The notes under the pieces were generated by a model that did not search any database, had not been told where the DNA came from, and was given only the letters and a program-made list of their open reading frames with translations. A stretch of 45,863 nucleotides of DNA, from positions 1 to 45,863 of the forward strand of contig JAICWE010000021.1 in assembly GCA_025934955.1 (NCBI GenBank). The letters run 5' to 3'. Positions 26,796 to 36,431 of the stretch are shown one piece after another (the first letter of the stretch is position 1; each line of letters opens with the position of its first letter). Position numbers and translations under genes: made by a program. Source of the DNA: Gemmatimonadales bacterium (GTDB lineage: Bacteria > Gemmatimonadota > Gemmatimonadetes > Gemmatimonadales > GWC2-71-9).

Positions 26796-27442
26796 TCCTG
26801 CGGCTCGCCGTCGCGTCGCTGTTGCTCCTCGCCCCGATGCGCCTCGCGGCGCAGGACGCCGGCGCCGTCGTCGGCCGCTCGGCGCGGGTGTACCGCTCGC
26901 TCTCGTCGCTCCGCGCCGATTTTGTCCAGGTGATCGACGACAAGATGATCGGCAAGTACGACGCGAAGGGCGTCCTGATCCAGGCGGGCGACAACAAGCT
27001 GTCGATGCGGTTCAGCGCCCCGCCGGGCGACATGATCATCGCCGACGGCGAGCAGGTTTGGGTCTACACCCCCAGCACCACGCCGGGACAGGTCCTGCGG
27101 CTGCCGCTGCCCAGCGATCCGGTCTACGGCTTCAACGTGCTCGCATGGGTGCTCGACCGGCCGGCCGAGCGGTATCAGACGACCTACCTCCGAGCCGACA
27201 CGCTCGGCGGCCGGCGGATGGATGTGCTCGAGATGGTCCCGCTCCAACCGGAGCTGCCGTTCCGACGCGCGGTGGTGTGGCTCGACCGGGAGGACGCCCT
27301 GCCCCGCCGGCTGGAGATCGAAGAGAAGTCGGGCGCGACGCGCCTGCTCACGCTGTCCCACCTCCGGCTGAACGAATCCATACCCGACCGCACCTTCCGC
27401 TTCGACGTGCCGGGCGGGGTGCGGATCATCGACCAGCGCTAG
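26792..27442 (+). CDS. lolA: Outer-membrane lipoprotein carrier LolA
   Basis: A 216-residue protein with an N-terminal signal peptide ([16 protein letters not shown]) and the LolA fold: [72 protein letters not shown]. It ferries lipoproteins across the periplasm, which fits the many lipobox proteins in this window. GTG 26792 overlaps the DAHP synthase stop. The 3' end converges with and overlaps the S41 protease gene by 17 nt. Confidence 0.9.
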   Translation: MILRLAVASLLLLAPMRLAAQDAGAVVGRSARVYRSLSSLRADFVQVIDDKMIGKYDAKGVLIQAGDNKLSMRFSAPPGDMIIADGEQVWVYTPSTTPGQVLRLPLPSDPVYGFNVLAWVLDRPAERYQTTYLRADTLGGRRMDVLEMVPLQPELPFRRAVVWLDREDALPRRLEIEEKSGATRLLTLSHLRLNESIPDRTFRFDVPGGVRIIDQR

Positions 27443-28991
27443 GCATCGGCGGGCCCGGCGGCGCGAGTCGCGACGGCACCGTCCCCGCCGCGATCAGCGC
27501 CCGCGCCGCCGTCACCTGCGCGTCTTCCTCCGCGTGCCGCCGCGCCTCCGCCTGCCGTCCGAATACCGACCGCGCGATCTCATAGCCCAGCTCCCGATCG
27601 ATCAGCCGCGCCCCGTCAGCGTAGACGCTGTCCGGCACCACGACGCCGCGACGCCGGAGCCGTTCGAGGACGGCGCTCCGCATTGCCGGCGTGACGAGGA
27701 ACTCCGCACTCCGAAGCGCCGGCGTTCCCTGCAGCTCCGCCGCGTACGACGCGAGCACGTCACGAAAGTCGTCGAGCCGCGGCGCGAGCAGGCGGCCGAG
27801 TCGCTGCTCGCCAGCGGTGAGCGTGTCGGGCGGGATGACGACGTCGGGCGGTATGCCGCCGTGCCCGGCGATCACGCGCCCGGCATCGGTGCGAAAGACG
27901 CCCATCGTGTCCACCCGTCCCGCCGGCCCGAGGGTGTCGCGCACCGCGCGTTGAATGCTGCGCCCGCTCGGCGTGTACCAGCGCGCCGTGGTGATCCGGA
28001 GCGCGACCCGGTCGCCCAGCTGAAAGACGGTCTGCACCAGCCCCTTTCCGTACGTCGGCGTGCCTGCGATGAGCGCGCGGTCGTGGTCCTGCAGCGCGCC
28101 GGCGAGGATCTCCGCCGCGCTCGCCGTGCCCTGGTTGACCAGGATCACGATCGGCAGCCGCGGCCAGAGCTGCGGCGCCGCGTCGGTGAAGGTGCGGGTA
28201 TCACCCGGCGCGCGGCCCCGCGTCTCCAGCACCGCCTGTCCGGGATCCAGAAACAGCTCGGCCGCGTTCACCGCTTCGTCGCGCAGGCCGCCGGGATTGG
28301 AGCGGAGGTCGAGCAGCAGCGTGCGCATGCCGCGCGCGGCGAGCGCCGCGACCTCCTGCTGCAACTCGGCGGCGGCGTGCTGCGAAATCGTGCTGACGCG
28401 GAGGTAGCCCACGCCGTCGGGGAACAGCACCCGCGCCCGAACGGCGGACTGGTGCACCTGGCTCCGCACCAGCCGGTAGGTCGCACGCGCTCCGCCGCGG
28501 CGGATCACCAGTGCGACGCTGGTGCCGAGCGCGCCGCGCAGCGCCTTCCGCGACTGGAGCGCCGTCCATCCGAGCGCCGACTGGCCGTCGACCGAATCGA
28601 TGACGTCACCGGTGCGGATGCCGGCGCGCTCCGCCGGCGAGTCCGGCACCGATGTGACGACGACGAGCGCGCCGCTCCGTACCTCCACCTGCACGCCGAC
28701 GCCGGCGTAGTCGCCGGTGGTGCGCTCGCGCAGCCGGTCGTAGTCGGGGCCGATCAGGAGGGAGGCGTAGGGGTCGTGCAGTTTCGCGACGAGGCCGCGC
28801 GCGGCATGGACGTAAATCTCCGCGTCGGGAAGCGAGTCCACATAATCGTCGCGCAGCCGGAGCAGTACCTCGCCGAAGCGCCGGGCGGCGTCGGGTGCCG
28901 TCGTGGGCCGCGGGGCGGGCGCCCGCGCGAGCCATGCGCCGAGGCCCAGCGCCGTGAGCAGCGCCGCGCCGCCGGTCCAGCGGAGCATCAT
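27426..28991 (-). CDS. S41-family C-terminal processing peptidase (copy A)
   Basis: A 521-residue Ctp-type protease. It has an N-terminal membrane anchor or signal (MMLRWTGGAALLTALGLGAWLA), a PDZ domain at about 95-170 (GVGVQVEVRSGALVVVTSVPDSPAERAGIRTGDVIDSVDG), and a catalytic core with the Ser of VNQGTASAAEILAGALQDHDRALIAG and Lys of TPTYGKGLVQTVFQLGD. A C-terminal helical extension follows. Such proteases trim or degrade periplasmic and envelope proteins. It is the last gene of the rpmE operon; its start overlaps the DUF2520 stop (ATGA). It is clearly paralogous to the 29865-31499 product. Confidence 0.93.
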   Translation of the reverse strand: MMLRWTGGAALLTALGLGAWLARAPAPRPTTAPDAARRFGEVLLRLRDDYVDSLPDAEIYVHAARGLVAKLHDPYASLLIGPDYDRLRERTTGDYAGVGVQVEVRSGALVVVTSVPDSPAERAGIRTGDVIDSVDGQSALGWTALQSRKALRGALGTSVALVIRRGGARATYRLVRSQVHQSAVRARVLFPDGVGYLRVSTISQHAAAELQQEVAALAARGMRTLLLDLRSNPGGLRDEAVNAAELFLDPGQAVLETRGRAPGDTRTFTDAAPQLWPRLPIVILVNQGTASAAEILAGALQDHDRALIAGTPTYGKGLVQTVFQLGDRVALRITTARWYTPSGRSIQRAVRDTLGPAGRVDTMGVFRTDAGRVIAGHGGIPPDVVIPPDTLTAGEQRLGRLLAPRLDDFRDVLASYAAELQGTPALRSAEFLVTPAMRSAVLERLRRRGVVVPDSVYADGARLIDRELGYEIARSVFGRQAEARRHAEEDAQVTAARALIAAGTVPSRLAPPGPPMPSAGR

Positions 28992-29857
28992 CCCGCCACG
29001 CGTTTGCGGGCCGGAACGCCGAGCGCGCGCTCGACACGCCGGGCCGCGGCCTCGTCCAGCCCCGACTGCCGTGCCAGCACCAGCGCCGCGAGCCCGAGCT
29101 CGCGATACAGCGGCCGCTCCGACGGCTCCAGTGCGGCGAGGTGCGCTTCGATGGTCTCGGTGTCGCCGCGGCGGAGCGGACCGGTGAGCGCCGCCGCCGG
29201 CGTCATCTCGGCGAGGTTGGCGGCGGCCCCGTTGAGCAGCGGCAGGTAGATCCGGTTCGCCAGTTCCGGCGCGACCCCCGCGCGTTCGGCAAGGCGCGAC
29301 GCGACGCCCATCAGCGCCACCGCATAGTTGGCCACCATCGTGGCGCCGGCGTGATAGGCGGCCTTGGCGCCCGCATCAAGGCGCAGCGGCGTCAGCCGCA
29401 GCGTGGCGGCGAGCCGCTCGGCGGCGGCGATCGCTTCCGGATCGCCCTCGACCGCGGCGTACGCGCCGCGCAGTCGCTCGGCGGCGGTGCCGGCGTCGGC
29501 GATCGTCTGGAGCGGGTGAAAGGAGCCGAGCGCCGCCCCGCTGCCCTCGAGCGGCGCGAGCGCGCTGCGGTCCAGGAGCCCGGAGAGATGCAGCACGACG
29601 TGGCGGCGGTCGAGCGCGCCCGAGGCGGCGAGCTCGGTGGCGACCGAGGTGATCGCGTCGTCGGGCACCGCGAGCAGCACGATCTCGGCGCCGGACACGG
29701 CATCGCCGACCGGGCCGAGCGAAAGGACGAGCGGCGGCGGGACCTCGCGCGCGCGGCGTCCCCACAGCGTGACCGCGAAGCCGCGGCGGCGAAGGGCGAG
29801 CCCGAGCCCCTGGCCGAGGCGGCCGGGGCCCAGAATGGCGAGACGGGGGGCGCTCAA
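28988..29857 (-). CDS. Rossmann-like and DUF2520 domain oxidoreductase
   Basis: A 289-residue protein. The N-terminal nucleotide-binding motif is LAILGPGRLGQGLGLALRRRGFAVTLWGRR; IVLLAVPDDAITSVATEL and GSFHPLQTI follow as in the F420/NADP-oxidoreductase-like family. A C-terminal helical DUF2520 domain contains AAYHAGATMVANYAVALM and LLNGAAANL. It resembles ketopantoate or prephenate-type dehydrogenases in fold, but the substrate is unknown. It lies between the two S41 proteases in one operon (7-nt gap upstream, ATGA overlap downstream). Confidence 0.85.
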   Translation of the reverse strand: MSAPRLAILGPGRLGQGLGLALRRRGFAVTLWGRRAREVPPPLVLSLGPVGDAVSGAEIVLLAVPDDAITSVATELAASGALDRRHVVLHLSGLLDRSALAPLEGSGAALGSFHPLQTIADAGTAAERLRGAYAAVEGDPEAIAAAERLAATLRLTPLRLDAGAKAAYHAGATMVANYAVALMGVASRLAERAGVAPELANRIYLPLLNGAAANLAEMTPAAALTGPLRRGDTETIEAHLAALEPSERPLYRELGLAALVLARQSGLDEAAARRVERALGVPARKRVAG

Positions 29858-29864
29858 CGCGGGA

Positions 29865-31499
29865 TCAGTTGTGGCCGGAAGCGCCGGGAGCGCTTTCGGC
29901 GAGAGTCAGCAGCTGCTTCGGTGTCTGCGCCTTCCGCAGCAGCGCGAGGGCGCTCTGCACCTGCTGGTCGTCGGCGGCGCGCCGCTGGAACTCGGCCGGC
30001 CGGCCGAAGACGTAGCGGGCGATCTCGTACGACAGCTGCTCGTCCACGAGATGCTTCGCGCCGTTGTAGATCGCCGGCGTGACCACGACGCCCTTCGCCT
30101 TCAATCGCTGCTCCACTTGCTGGTCCATTTCGGGCGTGATGGTGAAGTTCTCGCTGGTGACGCCGCGATCGCGCTTGATGTCGAGCGCATAGGTGGTCAG
30201 TACGTCCCGATACGCCGGGAGCTTGTCACCGAGCACCTTCGCGAAGTCGCGCTCGGCGCCGGAGAGGGTGTCGGCGCGCACGATCAGATCCGGCACGATG
30301 CCGCCGCCGCCGCGTACCGTGCGGCCCGCATCGGTGTGGTAGATCGGCCGGGCCTTGACCGAGGTATCGGCGGCGATGCTGTCGCGGCCGCTGCCGGTGC
30401 TCTCGTTGAAGGCCTGCAGCGCCTGGTCGGTCTCGCTCTTCGCGGTGCGCTGGATGGTACGGCCGCTCGGCGTGTACCACCGCGCGGTGGTGAGCTTGAG
30501 CGCAGTGCCCTCGCCCAGCGGAAAGAGCGTCTGCACCAGTCCCTTGCCGAATGTCGGCGAGCCGACCACCACCGCGCGGTCGTGGTCCTGGAGCGCGCCG
30601 GCGATGATCTCGGCGGCGCTGGCGGTGCCGTCGTTCACCAGCACGACGACCGGCAGATCCGGATACGGCTGCCTGGCATCGTCGAAGTACGCCCGGCTCG
30701 AGCCGCGCGCGCGGCCGCGGGTGGAGACGATCTCCTGCTTCGGATCGAGGAAGAGGTCGGCGACCTTGACGCCCTGGTCGAGCAGCCCGCCGGGATTCCC
30801 CCGCAGGTCGAGCATCAGCGATTTCATCCCCTTCTTCCGCATTGCGTCGATCTCGTCGTGCAGCTCGCTGGCGGAGGTCTCGGCGACCGGATTGAGCGAG
30901 ATGTAGCCGATGCCGTGGTCGAACAGCGTCCCCGCCGGCACCGACTTGAGGTGGATCTGCGCCCGCACGAGATCGTACTTGAGCGGATCGGCGATGCCGG
31001 CGCGGCGCACCTTGATCGACACCCGCGAGCCGGGCTCGCCCCGCAGCGCCTTCACCGCCTGATCGTTCTTCCAGCCTTCGGTCGAGGTTCCGTTCACCTC
31101 GATGATCTGATCGCCCGTTTCGATGCCCGCACGCTCGGCCGGCGTCTCCGGCAGCGGTGCGACGACGGTGATCCAGCCATCGCGCACGTCGATCTGGATG
31201 CCCAGACCGGCGTAATTGCCGGAGGTCTGCTCGGTCAGCGCCTTGTAGTCCTCGCCCTGCAGCAGCACGGAGTACGGGTCCTTCAGCTCCTCCAGCATGC
31301 CGACGGTGGCGCGCTGGTAGAGGTCGGGCTCGCCGATCGAGTCGACGTAGTAGGTGCTGACGTGCGAGAGCACGTCGTCGAACAGCCGCGCCTGCTGATA
31401 TACGTTCCCGTCGCTCGCGATGCCCTGCCGCAGCAGCCATCCGCCGCACAGGAACGAGATGACCGCCACGACGGCGATGACGCCCCAACGCTGCCTCAT
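29865..31499 (-). CDS. S41-family C-terminal processing peptidase (copy B)
   Basis: A 544-residue Ctp-type protease. Layout: N-terminal hydrophobic anchor (VIAVVAVISFLCGGWLL), PDZ (GLGIQIDVRDGWITVVAPLPETPAERAGIETGDQIIEVNG), catalytic Ser in VNDGTASAAEIIAGALQDHDRAVVVG and Lys in SPTFGKGLVQTLFPLGEG. A C-terminal helical domain follows, resembling copy A. ATG 31499 overlaps the tmk stop (ATGA), so the 5' in-frame extension is not used. Two full-length paralogues separated by one gene suggest tandem duplication with divergence. Confidence 0.93.
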   Translation of the reverse strand: MRQRWGVIAVVAVISFLCGGWLLRQGIASDGNVYQQARLFDDVLSHVSTYYVDSIGEPDLYQRATVGMLEELKDPYSVLLQGEDYKALTEQTSGNYAGLGIQIDVRDGWITVVAPLPETPAERAGIETGDQIIEVNGTSTEGWKNDQAVKALRGEPGSRVSIKVRRAGIADPLKYDLVRAQIHLKSVPAGTLFDHGIGYISLNPVAETSASELHDEIDAMRKKGMKSLMLDLRGNPGGLLDQGVKVADLFLDPKQEIVSTRGRARGSSRAYFDDARQPYPDLPVVVLVNDGTASAAEIIAGALQDHDRAVVVGSPTFGKGLVQTLFPLGEGTALKLTTARWYTPSGRTIQRTAKSETDQALQAFNESTGSGRDSIAADTSVKARPIYHTDAGRTVRGGGGIVPDLIVRADTLSGAERDFAKVLGDKLPAYRDVLTTYALDIKRDRGVTSENFTITPEMDQQVEQRLKAKGVVVTPAIYNGAKHLVDEQLSYEIARYVFGRPAEFQRRAADDQQVQSALALLRKAQTPKQLLTLAESAPGASGHN

Positions 31500-32119
31500 G
31501 ATCCCTCCGGTACCGCGATGCGCACCAACTCGAGCCACGCCGCCTCGGCCAGCTCGGCGGGCGGCAGCGTACCGTTCAAATGTCGCACGGCCTCGCCCTC
31601 GGCCGCCAGATACGCCGCCGCGACGCGCGCGTGAAAGGCGTCACTCTCGAGGTCGAGCCGGTCGCGCCGCTTCCCGGCTTCGAGTTGCCGCGCCGCGCCG
31701 ACGCCGGCCGGCAGATCGAGCAGCAGCGTGAGATCGGGCGTCAGGCCGCCGGTCGCGAGGGCATTGGCGCTCCGCACCGCCGCGGCATCGAGCCCGCGCC
31801 CGGCGATCTGATACGCGAACGTCGACAGCTCATAGCGATCCGCGAGGACGATGCGGCCGCCCGCGAGGGCGGGCCGGATCACCCGCCGCACCAGGTCGGC
31901 CCGCGCGGCGAGCATGAGGAAGAGCTCGCTCTCGGCCGTCATCGCATCGGCGGTCTCGAGCAGAACGCGCCGGGCCGACTCGGCCAGCGGCGTCCCGCCC
32001 GGCTCGCGCACCTGCAGCAGATCGAGACGGGCCGTCGCGGCCCGGGCCGCGAGCGCCGCCGCGAGCGTCGTCTTCCCCGCGCCTTCGGGCCCTTCCAGCA
32101 CCACGAAGCGACCGGACAC
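31496..32119 (-). CDS. tmk: Thymidylate kinase
   Basis: A 207-residue P-loop kinase. FVVLEGPEGAGKTTLAAAL is the P-loop, VREPGGTPLAE the DR(E)PGGT motif, LADRYELSTFAYQIAGRGLD the substrate-binding DRY segment, and GKRRDRLDLE the LID. It converts dTMP to dTDP. GTG 32119 lies 1 nt after the ylbF-like stop. In many bacteria tmk lies with holB; here it is between a YlbF homologue and a protease. Confidence 0.95.
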   Translation of the reverse strand: MSGRFVVLEGPEGAGKTTLAAALAARAATARLDLLQVREPGGTPLAESARRVLLETADAMTAESELFLMLAARADLVRRVIRPALAGGRIVLADRYELSTFAYQIAGRGLDAAAVRSANALATGGLTPDLTLLLDLPAGVGAARQLEAGKRRDRLDLESDAFHARVAAAYLAAEGEAVRHLNGTLPPAELAEAAWLELVRIAVPEGS

Positions 32120-32120
32120 G

Positions 32121-32474
32121 TCAGCCGAGCGTGATGATGCTGCTCGCGGCGCCCTTCTCCATGCCCCCGGTCATCTGCTCGTTCACCTTCGCCATCAGCT
32201 TCTCGAAATTGGCGCGCGCGACGACGTACGCCTGACCGATCACGCTGGTCTCGAGGTCGCGCACCGCCGTCTCGTACGCCTGCGCCGTGGGCTCGTCCGG
32301 CATCTGCCCCTGCGCCACCAGCTGGTCCACCTGGCGCGCCAGCGTCTGGATCTGCTCCAGCTTGCTGACGGTGTCCTTGTCCTCGCGCAGCGAGCGCTCG
32401 GCGCGCCGAAGCGCCTGGTACTCCGCCGACTGCCCGATGAGCCGGCCGAGCTCCTGCGCCTTGTCCCAGATCAT
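32121..32474 (-). CDS. YlbF/YmcA-family protein
   Basis: A 117-residue, mostly helical protein: AQELGRLIGQSAEYQALRRAERSLREDKDTVSKLEQIQTLARQVDQLVAQGQMPDE fits the YlbF/YmcA (DUF964) family. In Bacillus, YlbF, YmcA and YaaT form a complex that affects RNase Y and biofilm/sporulation control; a role in RNA turnover here is only inferred. ATG 32474 overlaps the prmC stop (ATGA), which decides the start against an upstream ATG. Confidence 0.82.
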   Translation of the reverse strand: MIWDKAQELGRLIGQSAEYQALRRAERSLREDKDTVSKLEQIQTLARQVDQLVAQGQMPDEPTAQAYETAVRDLETSVIGQAYVVARANFEKLMAKVNEQMTGGMEKGAASSIITLG

Positions 32475-33320
32475 GGTTCCCCGCTCCTCCGCGCGAGCAC
32501 GTAGCGCTCGCGGCCATAAAGGTCCCGACGCACCGTCACCGCCGTCCATCCGAGCGCGCCGGCGCGCCGCGCCACCTCGCCCGCGCGCATGGCGTCCACC
32601 TCGAGCGCGAGCCAGCCGCCCGACCGCAGCACCCGCCGGCCGTCGTCCAGCAGCGCCGTGGTCGCGGCGAGTCCGTCCCCGCCGCTCGGCAGCGCCAGCC
32701 GCGGCTCCCAGTCACGTACCGCCGGATCGAGAGAGGTCCACTCTCCCTCGGTGAGGTACGGCGGGTTGGAGACGACGAGATCCACCGCGCCCGACGCGAT
32801 CGGCGCGGTGAGATCGCCACGAACGCATGCCACCGGAAGCCCGCTGCTCCGCCGGTTCTGCTCGGCCAGCGCAAGCGCGTCGGCCGAGAGATCCAGCGCG
32901 AGCACCTCGCTGAAGCGGCCCTCCAGCGCGAGGCTCAGCGCGATGCAGCCGGTCCCCGTTCCGATGTCCACCGCCCCTCCCCGCTGCACCTGCTCGAGAG
33001 CCAGCTCGACCAGCAGCTCGGTCTCCGGCCGCGGAATCGAGGCGCGGTGATCGGACGCGAGCGTCAGGCGACGGAAGCCGGCGCGCCCCGTAACATAGGC
33101 GAGCGGCTCTCCCGCCGCGCGGCGCGACACCGCGCGCGCGAAGCGGTCGGTCAGCTCGGGCGCGATCGGCTGCTCCCGGCCGAGCAGCACGTCGCCCATC
33201 GCGCAGTCGGCGAGGTCGGCCCAGATGCGCAGGGCCTCGCGCCGCGGCTCCGGAATGCCGGCCGCGGTGAACCTGCGGCGCGCCTCGTCCAGCGCGGCGG
33301 CCGGGGTGCGCGGCAGCACG

Positions 33321-33328
<8 letters not shown>
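32471..33328 (-). CDS. prmC: Peptide chain release factor N5-glutamine methyltransferase
   Basis: A 285-residue protein. The N-terminal helical domain (REALRIWADLADCAMGDVLL) binds release factor. The methyltransferase core has VDIGTGTGCIALSLAL (SAM motif I) and the catalytic VVSNPPYLTEGEW. It methylates the GGQ glutamine of RF1/RF2; its substrate gene prfA is immediately upstream, with an 8-nt overlap. GTG 33328 has AGGAG 7 nt before it; GTG 33319 is an alternative. A longer in-frame ATG lies inside prfA and is not used. Confidence 0.95.
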
Positions 33329-34379
<1,051 letters not shown>

Positions 34380-34382
34380 GGG

Positions 34383-34601
34383 CTACGCCTTGGGCGCCGC
34401 TGCCTCGCTCTGGTACCTGCGGCGGAACCGATCCACGCGGCCGGCGGTGTCCATGAGGCGCTGCTTGCCGGTGAAATACGGATGGCACTGGGCGCAGACT
34501 TCGACATGGATCGAGGCCGCGGTCGAGCGGGTCTCGAAGCTGTTCCCGCAGGCGCACTGCGCCATCAGCTTGTGGTACTGGGGGTGGAGATCGGCCTTCA
34601 C
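34383..34601 (-). CDS. rpmE: 50S ribosomal protein bL31 (zinc-binding type)
   Basis: A 72-residue protein. Cys ligands occur in CACGNSF and [12 protein letters not shown], as in the C+ bL31; [11 protein letters not shown] closes the domain. GTG 34601 is preceded by AGGAG at a normal distance; an in-frame ATG at 34796 would add non-conserved residues and overlap the promoter. It is the first gene of the minus-strand operon running to 27426. Zn-type bL31 is often replaced by a C- paralogue in zinc starvation; none is seen here. Confidence 0.95.
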   Translation of the reverse strand: MKADLHPQYHKLMAQCACGNSFETRSTAASIHVEVCAQCHPYFTGKQRLMDTAGRVDRFRRRYQSEAAAPKA

Positions 34602-34661
34602 GTCTGGCTCCTGTGATTCGGCCGCCGGAATGTCCGCGGCCCGGTTGGCAACAAGCGGCGA

Positions 34662-34690
34662 ATTGTAGCGGTCGCAAGGCCTTGGGGCAA
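34662..34690 (-). promoter_or_regulatory. Sigma-70-type promoter of the rpmE-prfA operon
   Basis: Read on the minus strand: TTGCCC (34690-34685), 17-nt spacer, TACAAT (34667-34662). Both boxes match closely, and the site lies 60 bp before the bL31 start with an AGGAG in the leader. Confidence 0.65.
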
Positions 34691-34746
34691 CCCGGCCCAA
34701 ACTGGCCGCGCACCCGGCGAGCCTGACCACGACCCCCGCGTGATGT

Positions 34747-34786
34747 GACGCACGTCGTTGACAGGCCTTCTGGGCAGCCGTAACCT
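34747..34786 (+). promoter_or_regulatory. Promoter of the Crp/Fnr-like gene with an adjacent half-palindrome
   Basis: TTGACA (34758-34763), a 17-nt spacer and TAACCT (34781-34786) form a strong sigma-70-like promoter 33 bp before the GTG start. GACG-CA-CGTC (34747-34756) abuts the -35 box within TGTGACGCACGTCGTT, which looks like one good half of a Crp-type site; autoregulation is possible but inferred. Confidence 0.6.
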
Positions 34787-34818
34787 GAGCGCACACTTAC
34801 GCACCCAAAGAGGCAATC

Positions 34819-35496
34819 GTGCCCTTGTCCGCCATAGAGGTCTTGCGCAAGGTCCCGCTCTTCTCCGGCCTGTCCGAGCCGGACCTGACCGCGATCGCGG
34901 AGCTGACCCGCGAGCGCAGCTATCCCAAAGGCAGCGTCATCGTGTTCGAGGACGACCCGGGCGATTCCATGTACCTGGTCGCCGCCGGTCAGGTGAAGGT
35001 CGTGCTCATCGCCGAGGACGGACGCGAGGTGATTCTGTCGGTGCTGGGCGAAGGCAGCTTCTTCGGCGAGATGGCGGTGATCGACGAGGAACCGCGCTCG
35101 GCCCACGTGATCGCGATGGAGGACTCGAGCCTGCTGGTGCTCCGGCGGGAGGACTTCCACTCGCGGCTCCGCGCGTCACCCGAGGTCAGCATCTCGCTGC
35201 TCCGGGAGATCTCCCGCCGGCTCCGTCGCGCCGACGAGAAGATCGGCAGCCTGGTGCTGCTCGACGTGAACGGCCGGGTCGCCCACCTGCTCCTCCGCAT
35301 GGCGGACGACGAAGGCGGCGACCGCATCACCCGGAAGCTGACGCATCACACCATCGCGCAGATGATCGGATCCAGCCGCGAGACGGTATCGCGCACCATG
35401 CGCAACCTGGTCGAGCGCGGGGTGATTCAGGTGACGCGGAAGGACATCACGCTGCGGGACCGGCACTCGCTCATGCTGGCGGCGCGGCGCTCCTGA
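34819..35496 (+). CDS. Crp/Fnr-family transcriptional regulator
   Basis: A 225-residue protein. Residues 10-120 form a cyclic-nucleotide-binding beta roll with GEMAVIDEEPRSAHV, retaining the Glu, Arg and Ser that contact cAMP in Crp. A dimerisation helix (about 120-150) follows. The HTH_Crp domain has LTHHTIAQMIGSSRETVSRTMRNLVERGVIQV, with the RETVSR recognition helix. No Fnr-type Cys cluster is present, so it is more likely Crp- than Fnr-like. GTG 34819 follows AGAGG. It has its own promoter and is divergent from rpmE. Confidence 0.9.
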   Translation: MPLSAIEVLRKVPLFSGLSEPDLTAIAELTRERSYPKGSVIVFEDDPGDSMYLVAAGQVKVVLIAEDGREVILSVLGEGSFFGEMAVIDEEPRSAHVIAMEDSSLLVLRREDFHSRLRASPEVSISLLREISRRLRRADEKIGSLVLLDVNGRVAHLLLRMADDEGGDRITRKLTHHTIAQMIGSSRETVSRTMRNLVERGVIQVTRKDITLRDRHSLMLAARRS

Positions 35497-35533
35497 GCCG
35501 CGCCTCCCGTCCGGCGACGGCGTCCGGCCGAGC

Positions 35534-36403
35534 ATGAGCTACACGCTCACCTTCTGGGGAACCCGGGGGTCGATACCGACTCCCGGCCCCGAGACCGCCC
35601 GCTACGGCGGCAACACGCCGTGCATCGGGATCAGCCGCCCGGGCTCGTCCCACCACGTCATCCTCGACGCCGGCAGCGGACTGCGTCCGCTGGGGCACGA
35701 GATCATGCTCCAGGGCGGCGATGCGGTTTCGGCCGACCTGCTGATCTCCCACACCCACTGGGACCACATCCAGGGGCTCCCGTTCTTCAAGCCGCTGAGC
35801 GTGCCCGGCAGCCGCATGCGCATCTACGGCGCGCGGCAGGAAGGCGTGGGGCTGGAGGACATCCTCCGCCGCCAGATGGATCCGATGGTCTTTCCGGTGC
35901 CGCTGCGCGCGCTCGCCGCCGAGCTCACCGTCACGGAGGTGGCGCGGGCCCCGTTCGAGATCGAGGGGTTCCGCGTCGTCCCCTTCCGGCTACGGCATCC
36001 CGGTACCACGTTAGGCTACCGGCTCTCGGCCGCGGACGGCGGGCGCGAGATCGCGTACGTGACGGACAACGAGCTGGGCGCCGGCGGCAGCTATCCGGTC
36101 GGCCCCGACTGGCGGCGCGAGATGGTCGACTGGCTCGGCGACGTCGAGACGCTGATCCACGATGCCATGTACGGCGACCAGATCATCGCCGCGCGGGCGG
36201 GCTGGGGCCACTCGACGCCCCGGCAGGCCGTCGATCTCGCCGCGGAGAGCGGGTGCCGCCGGCTGCTCCTGTTCCATCACGAGCCGGAGCACAGCGACGA
36301 CGCGCTCGACCGCCTGCTGGACCAGACCTGCGGCTACGCTCGGCGGGTCGCGCCGCGGCTCATCGTGGAAGCGGCGGTCGAGGGGATGCAGCTCACGCTG
36401 TGA
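35534..36403 (+). CDS. MBL-fold metallo-hydrolase
   Basis: A 289-residue protein. LTFWGTRGSIPTPG, YGGNTPC and DAGSGLRPLG open a metallo-beta-lactamase fold; the zinc motif is SHTHWDHIQGLPFF, further ligands lie in YVTDNE and DAMY, and the closing His is in LLFHHEPEHSDD. This set fits the phosphodiesterase/PhnP-like branch rather than a beta-lactamase. A nucleotide or phosphoester substrate is likely but unproven. It lies 37 bp after the Crp-like gene, so a link to cyclic-nucleotide signalling is conceivable. ATG 35534. Confidence 0.85.
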   Translation: MSYTLTFWGTRGSIPTPGPETARYGGNTPCIGISRPGSSHHVILDAGSGLRPLGHEIMLQGGDAVSADLLISHTHWDHIQGLPFFKPLSVPGSRMRIYGARQEGVGLEDILRRQMDPMVFPVPLRALAAELTVTEVARAPFEIEGFRVVPFRLRHPGTTLGYRLSAADGGREIAYVTDNELGAGGSYPVGPDWRREMVDWLGDVETLIHDAMYGDQIIAARAGWGHSTPRQAVDLAAESGCRRLLLFHHEPEHSDDALDRLLDQTCGYARRVAPRLIVEAAVEGMQLTL

Positions 36404-36431
36404 CTCGGCCGAACACCGAGGGAGGCGACGC

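Noticed and set aside
29637-31634. 665-residue plus-strand open frame opposite the S41 protease
   Set aside because: Shadow of a clear minus-strand gene with Ser/Lys catalytic motifs; the plus-strand product is His/Arg-rich and featureless.
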